Positions 24,950-37,413 of a DNA stretch of 64,000 nucleotides are shown in pieces. Under the pieces are notes generated by a model. The model was given only the letters and a program-made list of their open reading frames with translations, was not told the origin of the DNA and did not search any database. The DNA is from Casuarina equisetifolia. Taxonomy: Eukaryota; Streptophyta; Magnoliopsida; Fagales; Casuarinaceae. The translations under genes were made by a program, and so were the position numbers. Numbering within the stretch: the stretch's first letter is position 1; the number at the start of each line of letters is the position of its first letter. Where the stretch lies: positions 23,153,580-23,217,579 of the forward strand of contig CM052355.1 of the NCBI GenBank assembly GCA_028551475.1. The letters run 5' to 3'.

Positions 24950-26102
24950 CTTCCAATATAATACTTGCCCCTTTGTCAACGTGTACCTATAAGTACATAA
25001 AAACAAATATCATTTTTCTTAAATATATTCAAATATATTTTTTAACATCATCCATATAAGATATTTCTCAAAGTCACTTTGTAAAGATGTTTTATGAACA
25101 AATGTAGGACCCCGGCTACTTTATAATATCATTGATTGATATTATAATTTGTACTCCTTTTACTTCCTATAATTTTCTCTTGCACATATGAAAAATATTT
25201 TTCAAGAAATAATTCACAAATAGATTTTGTCACTGCAAAATCCTTATTTTCCAACACATCACTCCAGAACAAAAAGAAAATCAAAGATGTCAGAATGGCT
25301 AGTTTTTAAAGTTAAAGAGGCGCATTTTTTTTACATTTGTTAAGGAGAGAAAGAAAGTAAAATTGTTGTGATACTTAATGAGATATGAAGAAATGAAAAT
25401 CTACTTAAGAAGCTAAATATACATCTTGTGAAGCTTGAGTTGAAGTGAAATCTCAAAGAAGTTCTTTCACTTCATATACTTTAAGATTACTTGAGATTTC
25501 TACTTGTATATGTACTAATTAGATTCTAAATATTGTTTTGCACATATACTTGTTTGTAAATTTGAAACCATAATTTTACTATCATTTAGGGGTTTCGTGC
25601 ATAGGGCTTGATTATCTATCTTTAGCAAGCCCTTAGCTTAGCAATCTCCCATATACATTTCACATTTTAAGGGAATTGCTTAAGTTTGTAAAAGTTTGTA
25701 AAAGTTTGAGAAACTTTGACTTATTGATGTGTGTTGAAGAGACACACATTGTATTGTAATCCTAGGTATAAGGATTGTTTGACTTCTTAAGGAGGAGTTG
25801 GAAAGTGTAGGATAAATTTTCTCCTAGCTTGTAGTAAAGTGGATTTCAATTGGTTGTGTTGAAGGAGAAGAGGGTGGAAGTAGGTGAAAAGGGCCAAACC
25901 ACTGTGTAAACTAGTGTCTCATCTCTCTTGTGTTTAATTATCTTTTAATGCTTTATTTGATTGTAAAAAGTCATTGAACACAAACTAGAAGTGATTTTTT
26001 TAAAGAGAAACCTAATTCACCCCCCTTCTTAGGTTGCTATAGGATCCAACAAAAAGATATACTTTTATCTCAGGCCTTTGCATTAACTTTCGAGACATGG
26101 CC

Positions 26103-26767
26103 TAATGTGGAGCAATTATGCCAACCCAGGCCAATGACCTAACTCATATGTTAAGTATCCTAACAATTATATGTTTGGATCCAAGAAGCCCAAACTTAAA
26201 AGGCATCCCAAAGATGTTTTAGGAATTTTGTTATGTTTAAGACTCCTTAACTGTGCTAATTTAGGATTCTTAAATTGTCAAGGTTCTTAATTATTTAGGA
26301 TTTCCTTATTTGTTGAAATCCTTAATTTGTTAGGATGCTATACCTAATTTATTAGGATCTTATCTTAATTTGGTTAGTTTCATTTTTCCTAAATTTTAGG
26401 GATCTGAATTCTACCAAAATTTGGTTTATGAATTCTAGATCCTTTTACCACTAGGCTTAGTCGTCTATTTAAAGACATTGTTCCTTCAATTGTAATCAGA
26501 ATGATGAGAACCATGGATATTGAAAAGTTATTGAATTTCATTTTTCCTTAAGCTTTGCCCTTTAAATTTAGTGCCTTTACTTTCTAACCTTTTATATTCT
26601 AGTTATCTTAATTCCTGTACTTAAATTACTATCTTTACTTTTCAGTCATTTATTTTTCCAGTCTTTATCTTTCCAGCCTTTTATATATCTAAATTTTCCT
26701 GTTATTATTCCATTCCAATCTCTCCATAATCAAAAGCTCACTCTATTGCCCATTGCCATCCATATCA
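26103..26767 (+). mobile_element. Solo LTR M2 (665 bp) with perfect TSD TGGCC
   Basis: It begins TAATGTGG (from TGATGTGG) and ends CATATCA, and is flanked by TGGCC at 26098-26102 and 26768-26772. The duplicated target overlaps the start codon of the Copia gag. It matches M1 in reverse. Confidence 0.75.
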
Positions 26768-28809
26768 TGGCCTCCCTACTATCTACTAACTCGATACAAG
26801 ACATATCAAAAGGTGAAAACATACTACAATTACATCCCAATTCTTCTTCCTATCTAATCTTATACCTTTGCTTCATTGGATTGATTACAAAAGACTAGCT
26901 TTTTGTACTGGATTGCTCCTATTAAAAACCAAAAAATATAATGCATGCCATGTTAACCTCTGATGTCAACACCAAGTGGCACACACTCAAATTCATTAAA
27001 ACACATGGATTGCCCCATTAGCAAACAATACATCAACCTTGGTCATCACATCTCCTGCACAATGTCTCTTTGTTTCAGTCCTATTGTGTCCTCTACAAAA
27101 ACTTGGTTAGGAATCTGGCAATGAAAACCTTGCCTTATTGATGATTCATGCATAAAATGTCATGAATCACTCACCAACCTTATTTGAACCAAGCATGGGA
27201 AGAATTGGACACTATTAATAACTTATTGCTCAAGAATTTCAAATTCTTTCAATGTTCTATCAAACTAAAATATAGCAAACTCTAATTACTAGGTTTATTT
27301 TTTATTTCTTAAAGTTTAATTCCTTCTTTGTATGGCTCTTGTTTACCTATAATTTTAGGCATTGTTGTACAAAATTAATTATCAAATTACAATTCTCCAT
27401 TCATTCTCAATCTTAGGGCTCTTCGTCTTCTTTTTGAATGCTCAAGAAATCCAAATATTTCTTAAGTTTTTACAATGTTTATCTTGGTATTGCAAGGCCT
27501 ACTAACAAAAGCCAACCCTTGAGTTTTAAATCCTTTCACAAATGGCCCATCAAACCTTAAAAATGTTCCTACCTAGCCACTACTCATTTTACCTCTAACA
27601 ATCTTTCGCTTTTGGTTGTAGAAGTACAACTTAGAGGCCACAACTGTCTTGTGTGGAAAACACATACTTATTCCCTATCTTTGCATTAACAAGCTACTTC
27701 CAATCCTATATGGGTCTTTTACTTACCTAGTAGAGCTCACAACTATCACCAATGCTGGTGGTTCCATCATAAAATCACAAATCTAAACTATGTGATGTGG
27801 CAAAAATAGGATCAAACAACCCTCACTCTGATCCTCAACATTTCATCAAACTTGATTATGGTTGCCCTAAGTACTCTATGTTTGCTGACATCTAGCATGC
27901 TTTTAGGGCAAAGTTTGTTACTCAAGCCATGGCTAGCACCTTTAGCCTTTGTCTTCGACTTCAATTAATCACAAAGGTTCACTACCTCATTATAGAATTT
28001 ATCTAGGACATGAACACTCTTGTCATCAAACTCGGGGTAGTCAAAGAAACCATTTCCAATGAAAAGTTCTATACCCACCTCTTCTATGGTCTCAATGCCC
28101 CTCTATGCCTTGTTGGCCACCGCAATAGCTATCTAGATGTGAAGTAAATTGTCAAATTGAGAATTAGAACAAGCAATTTACTTCTATATCAAATTGAGAA
28201 TCAAGAAACCATTAACAATGGTGTAGGCCTTCCTTTTATCCATATAGGTAAACTCTTAAACCCATTAAAATTAAATATTTCAAATGTTTTTGTGGCATCT
28301 CTTATTTCTAAAAATTCATTATCTATCTCTCAGTTTACATAAGATAACAAGTTCACCTTTATTTTTTATCCTATTTTTTGTATTGTTCAACATCTATCTA
28401 CATGTTGGACTTTACTTCATGAACTACTTAATTATAGGCTTTATTGCCTAAAAGCCCAATAAATTGGAACAATATTCAATTGTGCTTACAACATCATTAG
28501 ATATGCTTGAAAAATAATATCTTAGGCTAACGCATGTTGCCTACCAAACTATACCCAAATTGCTTCAAATTAATAAAATTTACTTTCATGGCAATACTCT
28601 TTCTTTTAATGCCTATCAAGTTAGTAAAAGTTCCAAAATTGCACATCCACCCTCAAACAATATATCATAGGCCCTATTAGACTTAATCCACTTTGACATT
28701 TGGAGGCTTGCTTCCATATTATCTTCTAAGGGGAATAAAAGTTATATTTTGTTTATCAATGAGTACTCTAAGTTTACCTAGATTTACACATTCCAATCAT
28801 GAGCATAAT

Positions 28810-30410
28810 TGTTGAGTTTTATGACCTAACAAGAAGGGGGGTTGAATTGTTGTTGTACCGAACAATCCTTTTCTTTCTAAAATCTAACAATAACTTTAAC
28901 AATTTGTATAATAGTAATAATATGCAAATAGAAATATGTAATCAAGGAAAGGACAAGAAAAGAAACACCCAATTTACCATGGTGGTTCGGCACTCTATCT
29001 TAGAGTCCTATGTCCACCCTCTTCTCCTTCAATCAAACTGATTAAAGTCCCCTTTACTCAATCTGATTAGGAGAACACATTCTCCCCAATCCAACTAATC
29101 CCTTCTCAAGGAATTACCACGCCCGAGTACAAATAGTGATCAAAGGATCATATACAATAGCAAATCCCTAAATAATATGTCAATATATGGGATACTGCTG
29201 CTCAAAGGAGCTATTTAAACAAATATATCAAGATACAAAGCTCCTAATACGAAATCCCCAAATTGGTGAAATTAGGGTTTTGGATTTTTCTCAAGATTTA
29301 TGTGAAAAAATGTTTATAAGTGAAATCAACACATAAATAGTGTTATACAAGCTATAATTGATGATATTCTCAAAGATTGAACCAAATAATCAACTATCAC
29401 CGAAAGCTTGTAAACCACAAAAAGGATGTATGATCTAGAATCAGATGTTAAGCAAGTTGAGTAAATTATCTTCACAAAGAAAAATGCTTCAAATAGATGT
29501 TGCTCATCAATCAATCCCTTCACGAACACATCTCCTTTAGATAGAAGCAAATCTAGGGTTTTCTATTTGAGTCAAACCTGAACCATAACCTTCTATCTAT
29601 TAGGAATAGTAGACTGTCCATCAAATCAGCTTCATTTCACCCTTTTGATTCAAAATCTGACCATTCTAACAACCCATCTCCTTCAGATTTGTTCCATTGG
29701 AGCTTTGGCGCTTGAGAGAGAGACGAAGGCAACGTCGGGGTGAGAATGACACGGTTAGGGCTTGACCCCTTGAGAGATAAGCATTTCTTATGTGCCCTTA
29801 AGTGAGACGACATCGTAGCCAGCAAGCGTACCGAGAAGGGTTCTGGTGTGATCAAGACAACACCGTAATGGAGATCTTAGATAATGATCAATGCGACACC
29901 GTAGTGGAAATGGGATCAGGCAGGCTGACATGAACTTGGGCTGCACCTATGTTCTCACAGTCCAACAGCCACAGTCCAGTCCAGTAATACTATATATATT
30001 CAGCATGTGTACTCGGTCCAATATCAACATGATCCAATGTCAATATATTTGTAATGTATTGTATATATTGAACTTAAGCTCACATATTTTTCCTACAATT
30101 TCACCAACCAAGTATCATATTCCTAAAATATATTAAAGTATACTTCATAGTTCTTGAGGAAATATTTAGATAAACAATATATTTAAATAATCAACATTTA
30201 TTTGAATATATGTAACAAACACTTTAAAAGTATATTTTATGAGAGAATGTAGGAACCCGGTTACTTTATAATATCATTAATTAATATTATAATTTGTACA
30301 CTTTTTACTTCTTATAGTTTTACTTTTTGCACATTTAAAAAAACATATTTTGAGAATTGGTATTTTTTAAGAAAATATTTTCAGTCACAACAAAACCCTA
30401 TTTTTGAACA
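28810..30410 (-). mobile_element. Solo LTR K6 (family K, 1601 bp) with perfect TSD ATAAT
   Basis: Low end TGTTGAGTTTTATG and high end ATTTTTGAACA are family-K termini in reverse. ATAAT flanks both sides (28805-28809 and 30411-30415). It splits the integrase core of the Copia remnant. Confidence 0.8.
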
Positions 30411-31250
30411 ATAATTTATTCAATTTTTTTTTTTTAAATTTGGAATACTTGTTGAAAATCAACTTCAAACAAAAATATAAAGTATTCAATGTGATAGTGC
30501 TATTAAGTTCACCTTTCTTTCATTTAAAAATTTATAATCTCAAGTAGACATTTATTAAAGAATCTCTAGCCCATATGTTCCATTCCAAAATATATTTGTT
30601 GAATGCAAACATCAACACATAGTCAAAATTGGGCTTTCTATTCTAAACCAAGCCCATGTCTTTCTTCACTATTAGGACAATGCATTTAAATCCACAATGC
30701 ATATCATTAATAGGCTTCTTAACCCAATTATGAAAAAAAAACCTTGAATTTAAACAAACATCATCCGTTTCTCACCTTTGAATTTTTAAATGTCTAGCCT
30801 ACTCACATCTCAAGCCATATTCCTAAATATTCAATCAACCCTTTATGTGTTTTAAGGTATCCCCTAAGATACAAAGGATATCATTATCTTTGCACCTAAA
30901 GAAAGCACATATTTACTATAGTTAACTCATTTTTTATGAAAATATGTATCCTTTCCACACATTTGAAAACAAAAAACAAATGTTAGTGCTTATTATATTC
31001 CACTAAATTATCATTACCTAATCATTCAAGGCCCTTAGTTACCAATCTCTACTCCCATGGCCTCCTCTTCATTAAGGCCTATGTTGCATGACCTAATTAC
31101 CACCTCTAATGATGTGGTCCCTTCTTCCTTAAGGTCTATGCCCTTGCCATCTCAACCTACCTCTAGTCATCCTATGACTACACATCTTAAAGATGGTGTT
31201 GTCTTATAGTGTACCATTACTTATAAGCATACCTACACCTTAACAACTTC

Positions 31251-31883
31251 TGTTCATCCCTATAAGGAACCTACTATTAGAAATATTTTCATTATTATAT
31301 TGATAATGAAAAAAAAGGAAAAAGAATATATTTCATAAAATGTATTTTGTTAATATTTTGAAGTTAATTTTAAATATTTTTCATGATTTATGTGATATGA
31401 AATACATGTGTAAATTATATATCATTATTATTGCCTACATTTATGAAAGAACTTTAAAAAGGAAATATAAAAACAAAATATTCATACTATTGTTGGATGA
31501 TTGTTTAAATATAAGAAAATGATGCTAGAATTGATTGGGCATATGCAGAGTTGCAAGTCTATTGGGTATAAAATCCAAACCGTGACCCCATGATGTATGA
31601 ATCTAGTAGCCCAATTCACTAATAAAACAAGGCCCATGCAATCAAGTCCATAGCCTACAACCCAGTGACCAACATCATGTAATTCAATTCACGCCCAAGC
31701 CCAACATGACTAGGGGCATGACATGCAAGACCCAACATGACCCATGACCTCAACCCAAAAGCTTCCATGCGACCCATTCTACCATGTGACCCGACTGGTA
31801 GTCCGTAACTCATTCTACAAATTTACCTCCAAAGACAACTATAATAGCAACAAAAATCACACCAATCTGGAGAGACTTGAGAC
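31251..31883. other. No gene; AT-rich stretch, then a cluster of CATGACCC-like words
   Basis: The first half is AT-rich with short meaningless frames. From 31660 to 31810 CATGACCC-like words recur, resembling 19690-19900. This may be part of an old LTR. Confidence 0.35.
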
Positions 31884-31888
31884 AGGAA

Positions 31889-34112
31889 TGTCAAGCTTAG
31901 GGTATGTTAAATAAAGGATTTAATCTAAATTAATTATGTTATGCTCTTTAGATTGTTTTAATAAAAAAGATTGAATAGTTTTGAGGAATGTCCAAAACCT
32001 AGTTATTTTGGAAATCCAAAACCCAATCATATTGGGCTAAACATTAGGCTATAAATGAGGAGCCAAGGAGAAAGGTAAAGAAGTGCTTATTGAAAAGATT
32101 TAAACCTAGGCTTGGCCTTTATAATTGAGGAAGCTTTAGGTTCTCAATCTTAATAAGTTACTTATCTCTTTCTTCTTGTACATTGTTATTCTGTCTAAGT
32201 TTTCAATATAATTTGGAATTTTGTTTTCATTGGTGTTATTTTGGTTCTAAGAGCACGATCCCAGACTTAAGGTTGTGACAAGTGGTATCAAAAGCCGTCA
32301 TCCTAGCTCATTGGGAGGGGGGGTAACAACCCACCAACAATCCATGATAGAATCCCTTTAAGACCTTAAGGCTCATTTTATAGCCTTCATAAAGACACTC
32401 AATGTCGACAAGCAAACATTAGATGACCGATTGGACACGTATGACACTAATATTACCAACCTTTGTGGCGATGTTACCACCCTCTGTGGCAATGTCACCA
32501 CAATTCGTGGCAAGGTTACAATCATTCATGATACTATTACTACCCTCAATAACAAATTTGATAACCTTCAATGTGTGATATTGAAATGCTTACCACCTGC
32601 TAACTCAATGAAGATGAAAAACAAGCAAACAAAAGATCCTTTTATTTCCCATGATCGAGGATGTCTTCAACTCAAGATTGAAGGACGCTAGGTAGATATA
32701 GCTATCTAGAATGTCTCCTAAATCAATGATCATAGCAAATTGGATCTCCTCAAAACCCATCTCACACAGCTCAAGTTTTTCTGCTACATGGAAGGGAACA
32801 ATGTGCCCTTGGTGAGCCCAACATCCTTCCTACCCCTTTTCCTTACTTTGACTTTCCCAAGTTCTATGGCGATGACCCACGGGGTTGGATTCCTAAATGT
32901 GAGCAATTTTTTTCACTTTAATCCCATGGGAGAGAACAAAAAGTTGAATATGCAACCTATCATTTAGAAAGACAAGCAGATCAATGGTTCTAAGCCTTCC
33001 CAGTTAACCATGTTCTTCCATGGCTAAACTTTTTTAGTATGGTTTGCAAACGATTTCCAACTTAAGAGCAAGGAGAAGTCATTAAGGAATTTAAAAAGCT
33101 ACAACAAACTAGATTAGTAAAAGATTATATGAAGCAATTTGAAGCCTTACAACCCTAAATGTCAATAATTGTTCCAAGATTATCATAGGACTATTTTAAA
33201 GAAAAAAAATTAGTAGGCATCATAGAGGAACTAAGAAACACCATTGTAGTTTTAGACCATAAGATTTGGATCACGTAATTGAGTTGGTTCGCTTACAAGA
33301 AATAGTAGTTACATTAAGGACCAAACTTAACCAACAATGATACATGCTCTCTTAAGAGTCTTCAAGAATTGTAGGTAAGGAGTCTACTTAAGAAACCTAC
33401 AAGGCAGCTTTTTCAACTCTTTCAATCAAACCTTCTATACAAAATATGACATGGGAAGAAATGCAAGTTAAGAAGGCCAAGGGACTATGTTTTAATTTTG
33501 ATAAGCCTTATTCTCGAGGCATAAGTGTAAGCATAAACAACTATAAATGATGATAGCTGCTAAAGAACAACAGAATGATGAAATCAAAGAGAAGAGGGGT
33601 TACTACAATGCTCAAAATTTAAATGGAAAAAATGAGTAATGCAACTTTCAACTCCATACAATCCTTAAAGACAAGGATTTCAAAAGGGGAGGTGCAATAT
33701 CAGGCCTAAGGTATGCTAAATAAGGGATTTAATCCTAATTGATCATGTTATGTTCTTTAGATTGTTTTAATTAAAAATATTGATTAGTTTTAGGGAATGT
33801 CTAAAACCTAGTCGATTTAGGAATCTAAAACCTAGTTGTCTTAAGAATCCAAAACCCAATCATATTGGGCTAAGAATTAGGTTATAAATAAGGAGCTAAG
33901 GCGAGAGGTAGAGTATCACTTATTAAAGAGATTGAAACCTAGGCTTGGCCTCATAATTGAGGAAGCTTTAGGTTCTTGATTTTAATAAGTTGCATATCTT
34001 TTTCTTCTTGTATATTGTTATTCTATTTAAGTTTTCAATATAATTTGGTATTTTGTTTTCATTAGTGTTATTTTGGTTCTAAGAGCATGATCCCAGACCT
34101 AAGGTCATGACA
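31889..34112 (+). mobile_element. Gag-only LTR retrotransposon E (2.2 kb) with perfect TSD AGGAA
   Basis: The 5' LTR (31889-32280, TGTCAAGC...GTGACA) and the 3' LTR (33698-34112, TATCAGGC...ATGACA) bound a 1.4-kb interior. AGGAA lies on both sides (31884-31888 and 34113-34117). A TGGTATCAAAAGCC primer-binding site starts at 32283, and a purine-rich tract (AAAAGGGGAGGTGCAA) precedes the 3' LTR. The interior encodes only a Ty3/Gypsy-type gag: a Thr/Asn-rich repeat region (32431-32580), the capsid start FPKFYGDDPRGWIPKCEQFF near 32850-32910, and a degenerate zinc knuckle near 33485-33540. No protease, RT or integrase is present, so it would need enzymes from another element. Confidence 0.75.
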
Positions 34113-34117
34113 AGGAA

Positions 34118-34266
34118 GAATCTATACACGAATATTTAGGAACCCACTTATTAGAGAAGATCAAATCATGATAACCCATAAAGCATTGTTTGAAACCCTT
34201 GACCCATTTCAATGATTGAGCAAGAAAGAACAAACTAGAGTATTTTAGAGGCTTGAAAGGTATGGA
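34118..34266. other. Short spacer between elements E and A
   Basis: About 150 bp with no recognisable feature. The last five bases (ATGGA, 34262-34266) are the proposed left target site of element A. Confidence 0.4.
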
Positions 34267-34809
34267 TGTTAGGACCTTACCTTAAATTAGAGGGCATGTG
34301 GCTAAGCAAATGCAAATAGGAAAAGAAAAGAAAGGAGATGGGAAAGAAAGGAACTTATTGAGAAACCCAATTATCTTTTATTTCCTTAGTTGTATTGCAA
34401 ATGTTCTTGAATTTCTATAGTTAGAGTATTGTAGTTAGCTGTTATTAGTTGCTTATGTAGTTGTAGTTTTAATTTATGCTTATGGATTTGTAGTTGGAGC
34501 TTGTGTTGTAAGCAGGAAGCTAGAACTCAAGATGTTGAGGAAACTTTGCTGAAATTTCCTAAATTTATCTTGTTCTTAATGAATCAAATAAGCTTGTTCC
34601 TAATAGTGGTATCTAAAGCCGATTATCTAACCCAATGCATCATTATCAAGAACTATGCCTAAACAATGGTGAAGAATGAAGCCTATTTCAAAAAGAATGA
34701 AGCATGTTTCAAGAAGATTGAAGCCATGCTTGAAACTCTTCTCCACCACTTACCTAACCCACCTTAACTCTTTCCCCCCACTGCCACCACCTGTTCCAAG
34801 ATCGTTTGT

Positions 34810-35283
34810 TTGAACTTAAAGGGTTCTCTCCCAAAAGTTCTCTCAAAAGTTTTGTTTACAATTAAAATAACAATCTCTTTATAGATAACTAAACCTAATG
34901 CTAGAAGGATCCAAAATACTTAAAACCTAATTCTAGTAAGATCTAGAATCCCTAAAACCAAGAAAATTAAAATCTAATCAAATCAAGATCCCAACAAATT
35001 AGGTATAAAATCCTTACAAATTAGGGATACAATCCTAACAAATCAAGGATGTTAAGAAATAATAAAATCCAAAATAATTAAGAACCTTCACAATTTAAAA
35101 ATCCTAAAACAATAGTTAAGGAGTCCTAAATATATCAAAATTCCTAGAGATAATTTGGGATGCCTTTCAAGTTTAGGCTTCTTGGACCCATTGGATCATG
35201 TTATGGCCCAAACATGTAATTGCTAAGACAATTAACATATGGGTTGGGCCATTAGGTGGGCTAGCATAGTTACTTCCATATCA
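34810..35283 (-). mobile_element. Truncated LTR M3 inside the leader of element A
   Basis: It matches M1 and M2, and its high end CCATATCA is the LTR start in reverse. The low end lacks about 200 bp, so no TSD can be tested. It also shares a region (TTAGGTTTAG..., near 34885) with the LTRs of element D, showing the M and D LTR families are related. Confidence 0.6.
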
Positions 35284-36201
35284 GGGAAATGTTTGGCCTC
35301 CTCTTCCTCCCCAATTGGCCAATGATCGGTCCCAACACTCTTCCTTCGCCCCTTTAGTTTCCCATTGGCCTCCTTTACCACCTACACCACCCTTTTTGCC
35401 CATTGTACCCACCCAATCCAAACCTGACCCAATAAGCTCTCTATCATCCTTGACAAGTCTCTCAACTATCATGGTACCCATTACTAACCCCCCCATCTGC
35501 CTCTTGCTGGCACCCCTTACCCCGAGCCTTTTCCATCAACCATCCCCCATTTCTAGTCTTATTTCTCACCCACCTAGCCCACTTGCCAATTAGGCTTCAC
35601 CTAGCAATGGGCCCACACTTTAGGCCCAAGCTCCTATTTTTTGCCTTAAGGCCTTGACCACCTAAAGTCTTCTTACCTTTTGGGGGCACCTAAGCTAGCT
35701 CTTCCTTAGGTCAACAACATACACCCACTTCTTGGGGGCCTGGATAGCCATTAGGCCAACCTTAATCATGGACTCAACAAGGCTTGGCCACTCATTAAGG
35801 ACTAGAAAAACACTCTAAGCCAACCCCTCCTTGGCTTCAACACAAGCCACCCATTTCTTGGGGGGCAAGATAGCAACCTAACTAACCCAACCCTTAGACT
35901 CAATAAGGGCCACCTACTTCTTGGGGGGCAAGATACCAACCTAACTAACCCAACCTTTAGACACAATAAAGGCCACCCACTTTCTTAGGACAATATAACC
36001 AGCCACCTAGCTTATACTGTGAGCTCAACAAAGGCAACCCCCTCCCTAAGGACCTAGCTAGCATGACCCTTCTCAACCATGGGGGTCTACCTCCTCCAGT
36101 CCTCTGCGTGGTTGAGGGCCCAATTGGCCCCAAATAGGCTTTGGCCCCATTTTCCCCCTTAGGGATAACAAGGATGACCCTCCATTAGTAGCAATCCTCC
36201 C
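35284..36201 (+). repeat. Proline-rich leader and degenerate 63-bp tandem repeats in element A
   Basis: A C-rich, proline-coding stretch (35315-35593) is followed by about four to five degenerate copies of a 63-bp unit between roughly 35720 and 36010. The word TTCTTGGGGG is at 35729, 35855 and 35918, with decayed forms near 35982. The unit is 21 codons long. No known domain is seen. Confidence 0.5.
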
Positions 36202-37413
36202 ATGAGTGAAGCTAATAATGGTGGCCAAGTCTCCCCCTCCCCCTATCAACATCCTAATTTTCCAAAATTTAGGGGTGTCAAATCTAGAGAATGGGTAACT
36301 AGCTATGAATTCTGTTTTTATTTTGCACTGATAGATGAGTATGAAAAATTAGAATATGTTATAATTTATTTCAAGGATGAGGTTGCTAAGTGGGTGGGCA
36401 ATTATTTGAAAAGAGAAAGGCTAAGTGACTTAAGATCAGTTCACAAAAAATGTGTGCAATAAGTTTGCTTAGGCAAACATGGGGTGTGTTATAGGAGAGT
36501 TTCATTTGTTCAGATAGACTACCATTGTACAAGTGTATATGGAAGAATTTATTCAGTTTTGGAAGAACCCTAGGTGGACTAATGAAGGGTTTTCACTAGG
36601 TGGGCTAATATGAAAGCCCCAGATATGTTATCACAACCTCGTGACTTGAAGGATGCCTTTTAGTAAGCCTTATTGTAAGAAAAACTTATGTCTTTCCTTA
36701 GTAAAAGGATAGTTACAACCTTTACAGGAACCCACTACCACCATTGAAACCCAATAAGGATGAAGCCTTGGGATTAAGATCCTTAAACCCAACGAGAGTA
36801 TGTGCTTCTCCACAAAGCATATTACTAACTCACAAATGCAAGCTAAATGAGATAAAGGACTTTGTTATTATTGTAATAAGAAGTGGAACAAAGGCCATAT
36901 TGGTAAAAAGAAGCAACTTTTCTCGATGATAGAAGAGGATGAGTCTATTGATTAGATGGATAGTGAGTTGGCTCTCATACAACAAGTACATGAGCTTGAT
37001 GAGGAGACAAATGTAACCAATATTATCTCCATTCATCCAATGTCAAGGGGTACTTCTTCGAGCTCCTTTATATTAGAGGTTACCTTGGGAAAATCTCAAA
37101 TTAATATGTTGTTTGATACCAAAGCCCATACATAACTTTGTGGATGTGGACTTAGCTTACAAATTAGGTTATTAGTTGGAGGAAGTCAAACCTTTTAAGG
37201 TTTAGATAGCAAAAGACTAGTAATTACATGGCAATTTAAAGTGCAATCAATTCAGTTGGTAGATTCAAGGCCATCATTTTGTCATGAAGGTTTGATTATT
37301 ACCCCTTGGTGGTTGCGATGCCATATGGGTTGAGATAGTCAATATTGTCAACTAGATGTTCTAAAGAACACCCTTACCATTCAAATCAGTGGAGAGCCTA
37401 TAGTATGGTTAGG
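36202..37413 (+). pseudogene. Gag and protease of element A
   Basis: Gag opens MSEANNGG and has a capsid-like stretch (FPKFRGVKSREWVTSYE, then VAKWV) at 36250-36460. A zinc knuckle remnant lies near 36850-36910 and is readable only across a frameshift. A protease remnant (D-T-K where D-T-G is usual) lies near 37110-37200. Several stops are present. The frame runs into IVWLG at 37413, where element D inserted. After D it resumes as LG at 47741. Confidence 0.65.

Larger units (their letters stand above)
20414..25256 (-). mobile_element. Solo LTR K2 (family K) with perfect TSD CATCA, hosting two further LTRs
   Basis: Low end TGTTGGG (20414) and high end CCAACA (25256) are the reverse-complement termini of family K. 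CATCA lies on both sides (20409-20413 and 25257-25261). After removing solo LTRs J and K3 about 1.5 kb remains, the expected LTR size. No internal region is present. Confidence 0.75.
19486..26051 (+). mobile_element. Copia-type LTR (family P) split by a 4.8-kb block of other LTRs
   Basis: The left part (19486-20413) starts TGTTGGAATATATT and the right part (25262-26051) ends GGATCCAACA. Together they make about 1.72 kb, close to the length of the K-family LTRs, and the right part shares the GGAGAAGAGGGTGG region with them. The split point is exactly the CATCA duplication of solo LTR K2. No TSD was found for P itself (GAAAT and AAAAG), and no primer-binding site follows, so its status as solo LTR or 5' LTR is open. 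Confidence 0.5.
26097..31250 (+). pseudogene. Decayed Copia element: gag start, integrase
   Basis: Gag starts with ATGGCC (26097), is interrupted at once by solo LTR M2 (26103-26767), and resumes as SLLSTNSIQDIS. Gag-like text continues to about 28150. The integrase zinc end and core lie at 28580-28800, with LIHFDIW and the LFINEYSKFT stretch where LFVDDYS is usual. Solo LTR K6 (28810-30410) then interrupts it. The integrase resumes at 30411 and includes SPYVPFQN and VECKHQHIV with the catalytic Glu, up to about 30900. RT and RNase H are not recognisable. Stops are dense, so this is an old, dead element. Confidence 0.6.

Noticed and set aside
35281..35496. Gly-rich minus-strand frame
   Set aside because: It is the reverse of the proline-rich leader in element A.
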